Origin: Rhodeus uyekii
Lineage: Eukaryota; Chordata; Actinopteri; Cypriniformes; Acheilognathidae
Direction: 5' to 3'
DNA: 64,000 nucleotides
NCBI GenBank assembly: GCA_037043235.1
Contig: JAWRVZ010000135.1
Coordinates: forward strand, 159,501-223,500
In this document: in pieces, positions 55,601-64,000 of the stretch
Layout of the letters: each line of letters opens with the position of its first letter
Numbering within the stretch: the first letter of the stretch is position 1
Made by a program: the position numbers and the translations under genes
The notes under the pieces: model-generated
Told to the model about the DNA's origin: nothing
The model's database searches: none
What the model saw: the letters and a program-made list of their open reading frames with translations, nothing else

Positions 55601-56023
55601 TAGAAGAAGAAGAAGAAATGTTACATTTATATAGCGCTTTTCCAGAGCGCTTTTTTTCCGCTTTTTCTTTTCCGCTTTTTTCAAAGCGCTTTACATAGTA
55701 TGGGGGAATCTCCTCAACCACCAACCAATGTGCAGCACCCACCTGGATGATGCGACGCCAGCCATATTGCACCAGAACGCTCACCACACACCAGCTTAAT
55801 GGTGGAGAGGAGACAGAGCGATGAAGCCAATTAGAGCATGGGGGGGGGGGGATTAGTAGGCCATTATGGACCAAGGCCGATGGGCAAATTTGGCCAGGAT
55901 GCCGGGGTTAAACCAACCTAGTTTTTTCCAGGAGGTCTCCCATCCAGGTACTGACCAGGCTCAACCCTGCTTAGCTTCAGTGGGCAACCAGTCTTAGGCT
56001 ACGGGGTGATATGGCTGCTGGCC
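55601..56023 (-). mobile_element. 5S rRNA-derived SINE (SINE3-like)
   Basis: On the minus strand, GAAGCTAAGCAGGGTTGAGC and GGATGGGAGACCTCCTGG (55928-55990) are the internal promoter region of 5S rRNA; the sequence around GTAGCCTAAGACTGGTTGCC is diverged as in fish SINE3. The long body leads to a tail with TGTAAAGCGCTTTG and GCTATATAAATGTAACATTT, a LINE-like 3' end, and then a TTC repeat. Near the tail, CGCTTTTTTT-like units are locally multiplied. A G run is at 55840-55851. Confidence 0.85.
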
Positions 56024-59000
56024 AACAAAGTAAGGGGCGGCATTACGCATCTACTGAAGAAGTACAGTATCTCCAGATCAAAACACAGGAAAAGAAGAAG
56101 CAGAAATGAGTGATCTCACATGTAAGCAGAACCATATGAAAAATAATGTCATCATCAACAATAAACAGCATATAAATCAAAACGGCCAAATATTATTATA
56201 GATTGGACCTGATCTACTCCCTCTAAAACTTTTTTTTTAAATGCTGGAGGGGAAAGTGTTAAAGAGTTCAACTGCTCAATTACTGAAACTTTATTTCAGT
56301 TTCAGTTTTCGACTAAATGACAACTGTAATTTCAGTTTTGTTGAAAAATACCAACAACATTAAATGAATCACTACTATTGAAGTTAAATTACACTCCTAC
56401 GTAATTAGACTTTCGTTTTTCTCTTGACAGATGATAAAACAAAATGGCTAGGACTTTTGTTTGTTCCTTCTTTCCTTTCATTTTTTTTCTTCATACTTTT
56501 TTGATGTTTTTATAATTTCCCCCTTTTTTCACTGGGTCGTGTAGTGCTTTTAGGCAGCTCTGTTGGAGGTTTTTCTAACATATGTATTTTGGTCGTTTTA
56601 AAGTCATTCACCAGACTCTTACCCTGGCCTCTTTGAATGCAAAACGGCAAATAAAATAAACTTTTTAAGAGCGTGATGATTTTCTGAGAGAGAGAAACCA
56701 CTAATTACCACAAAACCTAAAACGTTCATCTCTGGCGATGTAAACTGGCACAGACTTAAAATAAATAAATAAATTCTCCAAACAACATGCATTAATAGTG
56801 GTTCTGTGAAAATCTGCTCTCTGGCCCAACTCATGAGTCATACTGACCGATAAAAATGCAGTTCTTGGGAATGCTTTGTAAATGATACAGCCTGCACAGA
56901 AAAGGCCTTTAAATCTGCTGCATGTAACTCAAACCCAACTGCTGGTTTCTGTGGTTCATGTCGGTAATTCTTCCCAATGGGCAGAAAAGTGATATTTTGC
57001 TGCCGTAGGGGTAATGCCCTTGTCACCACAAACCCATCTTACCCCTGAAACACACACACACATATGGTCACCCACACCGCCCAGTATTGACAAAACTCTC
57101 ATAAGTCAGATCACACATAGGCAAAGCGTTCTGTTTCTTTATATTAATGCACCTGATAAAGGTGCTGTAGCTCTACACAGAGCCACAGTTCTCCCACACG
57201 AACTTGATCCTTTGCACCTAACAGCTCAAAGAAGCCTCAGCACCTGCTGCATTGTTTCAAAAAGTGCCCTAAACGCAGACGTAAAGCGGAGTCATACGTG
57301 TAGGATTGAGAAGAGCAGGGAAACTCTCTGTGAAAATCTTCACAAGCGCCATTCCTGATTTCATGAGTGCGAGAAAACTTGGGGAAAAAAACCTGAACAC
57401 AATATCGCTATCAGACATGGCCTGTGCCTTTAGGAGATCCAATAAATTAAAATCTTTTATGGGTACTATTTCCAAGTTCCAAAGAAGACCCAAAAAAATG
57501 TTACTTTTTATATTTTTATCTTTTAAGTATCTAGGTCTGGCTACTGTTTTTTTAGTTTTTAGTTTTTAAGTAGGATAGTAGTTTTTAAGAGGGTGCTGGA
57601 GGTCCACAAATAAATAAATTAATTAATTAATTATACAGATTAAAATAAAATAATCTACAAGTATTTTATAGTATTATGCTTCATTCTTCTCTCTAAAAAC
57701 AGGAGAGAAATAATTAAACAAATAACAAAACATTTCATTCTACTGACTGAAAAATAGATTGACAAAGTGTCAATATAGACATTCATTAAATCTTTTATTT
57801 CTTAAATGGTATTTACATTTGGATAAATATAGCTACCTTTTTATAGGAAGAAAGAACACTTGCAACGGTGTCATCATATTGATGACCTCAAATTAATAAC
57901 AAATCTATCCAGTAAAAGTTGGTTAGGAAGAGGGATCTTTATTTAACCTAAGGTGCTAGTTTGGTTTCCTGACTACCTTTCCTTTTCTCCATAATAAGAC
58001 TTAAAGAGGCCAAATACACAACGACTGAATTACATGAGACTACAGCTTATTTAGTGATTAAGTGCTTTAAATAAAGACCACACCGCTCCTCAAAATGTTC
58101 AATAAAATTGACACACAGCTTTGTGCGTCTGTAAGGAACTCTGCGAAATATCCCCAGTGCCTCTGAGGCAGTAATGACCTCCTGTCTCTCTTCCACATGG
58201 CCACAGATTCCCACAACCCCCCCACACGCCCCCTGAGGTCAGATGAGCATCCCAGGTATGCGGCCTTGGGCTGGGCTCTCATTGTAAATATTGGCCTTAT
58301 CTCTTCTCTGTTTGACTTTTTTGTCCATTCATCTCCCTCACAGTCACTGACTAAAGACCTGCCACTTTGGTGAGCTGTAGAAGCACCTCATAGGTTAAAT
58401 ATGGTCTCAGCAGGCAGATACCTGTTAAACTCATGGTCTCTTGTTAGATAGGTTAAGTTAGAAGATCTAAGAGTTCTTATCATGAATTTTCACATGATTT
58501 ACCAGCAGTTGTGGACAGCGAGAGGTGAACCACCATGTCTGAGCCCCCACATTCAGCACAAGCAAATGATTTAAGATAGGACCACCAGCTAAGCTCTGCT
58601 CTAACTAATCTTCTTTTTTCATCTCAAACATATTTGGAATGTGACCCATCAAAACTTCATTTATCTTTATTCCTCCACTGTCATCCTCAGAAATGTCAAA
58701 TGTCAATTTTTTTTACATTAAGGACCATAAAAATGGATGAATGAACCTGTACATAAAACACAAATAGTTAGTTTTTATAGTGTCACTGTACTGAAACCAA
58801 AATATATTATAATATAGTAATAATTAATTAGCATATATTTATAATAGAATTATGTATATATTTTCAAAACCATTTTTCCATACAACTACGAACTGAAAAT
58901 GAATGCAGTATTTGTATTATGATTTATGCATAATTTACGCAGCATACAGTATTGAAGCATCTCTTACTGTTGAAAATCTTTGGGTTGTCAATAGAATAAA

Positions 59001-62000
59001 ATAATTACAGCTAATCTCATAATTCACAATTTTTTTCACAAAAAATGAAACAGTAATAATGTTAATATGTTTAAAATTATGCTTTCTTCTTTTTTCTGTG
59101 GACCCCTTAGTACTATCCTGGAGGTCCCCTAAACCACGTTTGCTAACTCTGCTGAAAACAACACAATAAACAGATGAACAAATAGGCACTTTGCAATTGT
59201 TTCCATGATGTGCTGATGGCCTGACGAGTAAGGGAAAACTGATTTGTGCAAGCTGGTGTTTATATTTTGTTTTTTTGTGAGGGGATACACCTCACTGGGG
59301 AATGCAATGGAGAACAAATGTCACTGAATGAGCATTTGAAGACAATCACAGAGGGTCTGCAATGAATAGAGAAACCTGAGTGAAGTCAGAAGTCGTTAAC
59401 AAGGACAGGATATCAGTCTCCCGCTGAGAAAATGACATTAGACCACAACTGCTCTGATCCATCAGGTTAATTTCCGGAACTAAAGGGCTTAACATAGAGT
59501 TTAATTAGTATAACAGGTCAAGATTTTTATCAAAACCAAACAACATGGACAAATAGAGTTTTTACTGCTGTAGTAAGACACAATCTCCTTTGATGGCAAT
59601 TGCATCTGAGAGCCTTATCAGTCACCTTGACTCTTAAATAGTACAACCAATGCAGTTTAAGACAGAAGCTCTCTGTTTTCTTAAGCAATGACAGAGCAGC
59701 CTATCTTATTGCACCAGCCATGGCTAATCGAATTCAGAGCCGCAGATACAATCAGCTCAGTGTGTCACTAGATTACTGGGGCTTTATGCATGTGGTCGCT
59801 ATGGTAACAGAGGAGTGAACTTCCTTCCTGATGAGCATACAGCATCAGTGCTGTGTATCAGGAGATAAGAGAGAGAGAGAGAGAAAAAAAAGAGTCTTGA
59901 ATCTGTTTATCAGGAGGAAATGAGTGAGTGAGTTGGAGTTGATGGGGATTTGTTCCTGATGAGCCGTGGATCAGGTGCTTCTCAGAGAGAACTGAGATCT
60001 GTTAACAAGATGCTTGTGGATGGATGTTTGATTTAGCCTTGTTGTCGAGTGCATTGTCCTTTTTGGTCCTTTCCTAATTCCCGTTTTAGCTCATTGTAAA
60101 AGTATGTAAACACACACAGGCTATGTAAGAATGTATTAATAGATTATTTTACTACATACTGCAGATCTATATCTTTTAACAGTCTAAACAAATACTGAGT
60201 CAAGAAAAAAAAACTTCAACATTCTACATAGCATGCTACAAATGAGTAGTATAGCAAACAACAAAAAACACAAGCAAAGAGTACAGAGAGACACACACAC
60301 ACATACAGTGACACTCATAGACTGTTCTCTAGTGCCTTAGTTGCAGTGTCACACAACACCTGCTAAGTTGAGCGGAAGCTGAAAGCATATGATTACAGAC
60401 CAGTTTGGCCTTGTTCCACTCATAGATCATGGATAAACGCTCATGGAAAAAATATTACATGAATAAAACGATCTGAACAATGCAAAACCAGTAACAGTCT
60501 GAGGATCCTCTCTGACTATCTTCCAAAAGAAATCTTCTTGGATCCTACTCTCTTTGCCGTTCACATGACCTTGGCCAGCTCCCTCAGCTGACCTCAAACT
60601 AACTACCCTTCCTCCCACTCCTCTTCCTCCTTCTCTGCCTCTAAGGAACACAACATTATTGAGAAACTCGAAGATAGATAAACTAAAGGGAAATCCCTTG
60701 TCTACTGTATAATACATTATGAGCCTGACTACCTCCAAATCCAAGACTATTTTCACATAGTTTTTGACAAATCCACCCCCAAGCTTTGAGAAACAGTGCA
60801 TACAGGTGGTGGATCAGAGGAGAAATTACCACTACTAAACACTTTCCATCATACTCTCACTCTTCATGTTTCTGGCTGATTTCCAGCAAGAGTAAACCTC
60901 TTACACAACATGAGAGACATGAAAGAAAAAGCATGCGCGGTCATGGGAGTCAGTGCTGCCCCCATTACAAACAACAGCTCAGAGAAAATAGTAATCTGGA
61001 TCTGGTCCAAACAGGTGCTGATCATTTCCTCCCATCAGCAGCAACTGATCTGAAAGAAAGTACTTTTACAGCCTTATGGTTATGGTTTTATTATGCCTTT
61101 AATCGGCTTCCAGCTTATCACTGCATATCTGGAGCGATGGAGATAAATAGAGATGCTCATTTGTATCAGTTCCAGCTGAGGTGAAGAATAAGACTTCAAA
61201 CACAGATGTTTTTGACAGGTATTGATGGCTTTTTCTTTTCTTCTTTTTTTTCTTTTGGGTAGTGCCTTTAAAGAGTGCAAGCAGGTTTGAAAAAAATTTT
61301 TTTATCTGGAGCACATCTTGAGGGAGAGATATATGTAGAGTATACTGTCAATTGCCATGAAATGTACATATTCCAAAATCCAATGAAAAGTATAGTTTTA
61401 AGGTGGTAAGCTGGTTCTGCGTTGTTTCTAGCTGGACTAAATTGAACATCCCAAGTCTAAGTTGGTCAAGATGGTTGGTCAGTAAGTTGGTACACTTGGT
61501 TTCAAACTAGTAGACCAACTTCATAAAGCTGCTTTGATCTGGTAGACCAACTTGGACCACCAAATACCAATAACCAAAAATCAGGACCAACCAATGACCT
61601 GTTTTTGTAGCAAGTGGTGTTTTCCAGCAGTACAACAAATACAATCTGGCATGGCTAGACATGGTAACAGAAGTTTTGTTAAAAGGGCCCACATACAAAA
61701 ACTGTCAAGTTTGCATATGCAGGTCTGGAGACACTAGCACTGCTTTTATCTGTCAGGCAATATATTAATTTAATAAAACAAGAATAGACTGGAAGACTGT
61801 TGTCTGAAAGCTGTGGGAAGGTGAAGGTGGCATCAAAGTATCTCTCGCAGAGTGTCAGATCACACAGGGCTCCGGATGACCCTGCCATCTATCTGTAAGT
61901 GTACACCAGCAGATACAGCTGAGAAAAACGAGAACACAAGATCACCCTGATACTTGACTGAAACTGCAGTTTGTGTTTCTTCAAAGCTGACACAGAGTCT

Positions 62001-62580
62001 TTGAAGTCAAATTTCATAAAAGCATAACACATACAGTGCAGTTTACGTGTGACCTACTCTCCGGGAATGTGTGTTCTTTTGTCTTTTTACAAGATGTACA
62101 GGCCGATCGAGTTAAGCCAGTAGCAACAGGAACTGTCTTCAGATTATCATTAAAACATGATACTAAACACATTATTGCAAAGCTAATTCAAGAAAACAAA
62201 CCTTTCTCGCATTTGGATCTGTGTTTCCTCTGAGACTTTGTGGAGATTCATGGTTTCCTGTGAGACAGTGGGTTGTGGGAATGAGGACAGAGAAAGCACA
62301 AATGCAATCACAGCAGTTTTAAAGAAGAGTTGTCTAATAACTTCCCTACCCTCTCTCACACTCTCTCTGCCAGATGATATTGCATAACTATCATCAAAAC
62401 GGCTCTCAACGTGGGAATGTCAACGACTGTACCAAGAAAGTGCTTGTGTGTATGAGCAAGCTGTATGAGTTAGTTGATTTTTCTGCTTGTCTATGATTGG
62501 GAATATAGGACTATCTGTATTTGTCCAACCTTGAGCAATAGGATCAAAGCCTTGTATCTTATCATTAGCAAACCAAAATG
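56024..62580 (-). other. upstream nav3 intron or flank, no recognised gene
   Basis: AT-rich sequence. A GA run (59868-59888) and, at 61395-61640, a block with repeated AGTTGGT/ACCAACTT units are visible. Frames of up to 132 codons have no recognisable domain. Confidence 0.5.
61395..61640. repeat. internally repetitive block with inverted AGTTGGT units
   Basis: GTTGGTC, AGTTGGTAC and their complements GACCAACTT recur several times in 250 bp (for example 61463, 61489, 61512, 61550). The pattern resembles the CTGGT-rich foldback repeats of cyprinids. Confidence 0.5.
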
Positions 62581-62583
62581 ATA

Positions 62584-62936
62584 CAGTGATCCCTCGTTTA
62601 TCGCGGTTAATGTGGACCGGAACCCCCTGCGATAGGTGAAAATCCACAAAGTAGGATCAGCCAGTCAGCTTACGGGATACATCCACTCGTGCTTCTATTC
62701 GTCAAGCTCATGCCAGGAACCAATCACGTGCCTTGTCTGAGTGCCCGTGGGTGTGTACAAAGCATCAGAGAGAGTTCCTCTCTTTGTCTGGCATCCTGGG
62801 AAACCGTTTCTCTCACTCATCACGATAAAATAATGCTGCTTTCCACAATAAGGTTGCCGATATGGCGGTATTTTTGAATTTTTATTTTTCGATGCACTAT
62901 GCGAAACTTGAACCGCGAAGTGGCGAGGGATTCCTG
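62584..62936 (-). mobile_element. Tigger-like MITE, copy B
   Basis: Same family as copy A but reverse orientation: left end CAGTGATCCCTCGTTTATCG, right end the complement of CAGGAATCCCTCGCCACTTC. TA flanks both sides (62582-62583 and 62937-62938). Shared internal text includes the CGATATGGCGGTATTTTTG region and ACATCCACTCGTG. Confidence 0.85.
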
Positions 62937-64000
62937 TATTCTTTTGTTCTTATTGTGCACATGCCCATGATTAAGCTGGACATGTGCTGTCTATCTGGAT
63001 GTACCCTTCTCTGTGGCATAAGAAGAGATTGTTGAAATGATTTTTACCATTTCACTCTCCCTGTTAGGCATCAAGGTGGCATAAGACACTTTCAAAATAT
63101 TTTGTCTACAAATGGCAGATCAACTTTAACAAATCCACCCAGGGGTTTCGAAAATTGTAGACCTGCCAAGAGACCAACAGCTGCAGATTAGAAGGGATGT
63201 CAGCAAATAAATCAGTAAGGCAGAAGAGGTCGGTAAAAAGAACAATAGACCTGGTGCACAGCATAGTTATTATCCAGGACACTAACAACTAATAATAAAC
63301 ACAACAGCACTGAATTCAGTTGCTGTACTATGCTAAGACACTCCAAGCTCACAAGCAAAGTTTTTTCTGACTACAGATTCAATTTTGCTTTTACTTCTAT
63401 AATACAGGGGGGTAGTTGCTAGTCTTAAACAAGCAGACCTGATATTTCCATCTTGACCTTGGAAAGAGATCAGATAATGTGAACATCTTTATCACACACC
63501 CTAATCTATCACCTCCCCAATTAATATACTCATATGTGAATCTCAATGAATATTAGTAGCCTTGGGCAATCAGTAAATAATGGTTGGAGATCATAGCTAA
63601 GGCAGATGGGGCTACAAAACTAATTAAGAACAAACTTTGAAAACATCTACTCTGACCAAAGGGTCATTATTGTGTGATGAATGCTTGTATGAAATTCTGA
63701 AAATCCGGTAGAAACACTGTTTCCACAAAACCTACTAACCCCTATTATCTAGTAGAGTGGTTTTCATTGTCAGGGCACTGTAAAGTTCAGGACTGGCTTA
63801 ATGGAGATGATGACTGAAATTGGAGGTAAAACTTGTGAAAGAGGGGATAGATTCATCAGTCACAGTCTTGGCCAGTGCACTCATTCAGTAAGGGCTGTCC
63901 ACTGCACCATTTCTAGTGATTTAATGATAGATTTAAAAGGCAAACATAGCTCTCAGTCATTTTCAGGAGGAACAGGAGAAAGTGGAGACCTAGCCTGCTC
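62937..64000 (-). other. right edge, no recognised content
   Basis: No gene or mobile element was recognised. The first coding exon of nav3 was not seen and presumably lies beyond 64000. Confidence 0.4.

Noticed and set aside
55928..56023. 5S rRNA gene on the minus strand
   Set aside because: The 5' third is diverged and the sequence continues into a SINE body and tail.
60427..61184. Opposed frames of 124 and 132 codons at 60.4-61.2 kb
   Set aside because: No domain, no splice signals in phase, and ordinary AT-rich codon content. They look like chance frames.
37458..64000. First coding exon of nav3
   Set aside because: I looked on the minus strand for a frame ending in a Lys codon before a donor and resembling the known N-terminus; none was found.

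Overview
The window is AT-rich vertebrate DNA, most likely from a cyprinid fish (carp/goldfish/zebrafish group). Three things point there. Short coding blocks with consensus splice sites lie far apart. The repeats are typical of cyprinids: a tRNA-headed SINE, a 5S-rRNA-headed SINE, an Angel-like TTAA foldback, Tigger-like and hAT MITEs, Tc1-like elements and DIRS retrotransposons. Dinucleotide repeats are abundant. I see no prokaryotic, plasmid or viral organisation. Identification rests on recognising families by eye; no search was run.

The one recognisable host gene is neuron navigator 3 (nav3), on the minus strand. Six internal exons can be placed to the base: 37340-37457, 36680-36732, 22825-22897, 17279-17462, 5701-5769 and 2392-2540. 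Their splice phases agree across all five junctions, giving 646 nt of continuous coding sequence. They encode the N-terminal calponin-homology (CH) domain, a Gln-rich segment after it, and the start of the Ser-rich region. The first coding exon and everything after the sixth exon lie outside the window or were not recognised. A possible minus-strand promoter and non-coding first exon sits near 42.1 kb.

The rest is intron or upstream intron/flank carrying nested mobile elements. 7.2-12.2 kb: a full-length DIRS tyrosine-recombinase retrotransposon with terminal inverted repeats identical over about 145 bp and a perfect internal complementary region, but broken reading frames. 12.5-12.8 kb: the end of another DNA repeat beside it. 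18.6-19.8 kb: a Tigger/pogo-like element with TA duplication. 20.2-20.6 kb and 22.4-22.7 kb: short repeats and an Angel-like foldback. 23.9-25.9 kb: a second, internally deleted DIRS in the opposite orientation. 26.4-27.4 kb: a hAT-type MITE with a perfect 8-bp target duplication. 29.3-30.7 kb: a Tc1-like transposon whose 3' half is internally inverted. 32.5 and 47.0 kb: tRNA SINEs. 39.8-40.4 and 47.4-47.6 kb: probable MITEs. 55.1 and 62.6 kb: two copies of one Tigger-like MITE in opposite orientation. 55.6-56.0 kb: a 5S-derived SINE.

I did not find a convincing new biological system. The most notable observations are the first DIRS element (perfect ends around dead genes), its deletion derivative, the inversion inside the Tc1-like element, twin hairpins at 46.8 kb, and several long inverted repeats that would form double-stranded RNA if carried in the nav3 pre-mRNA.
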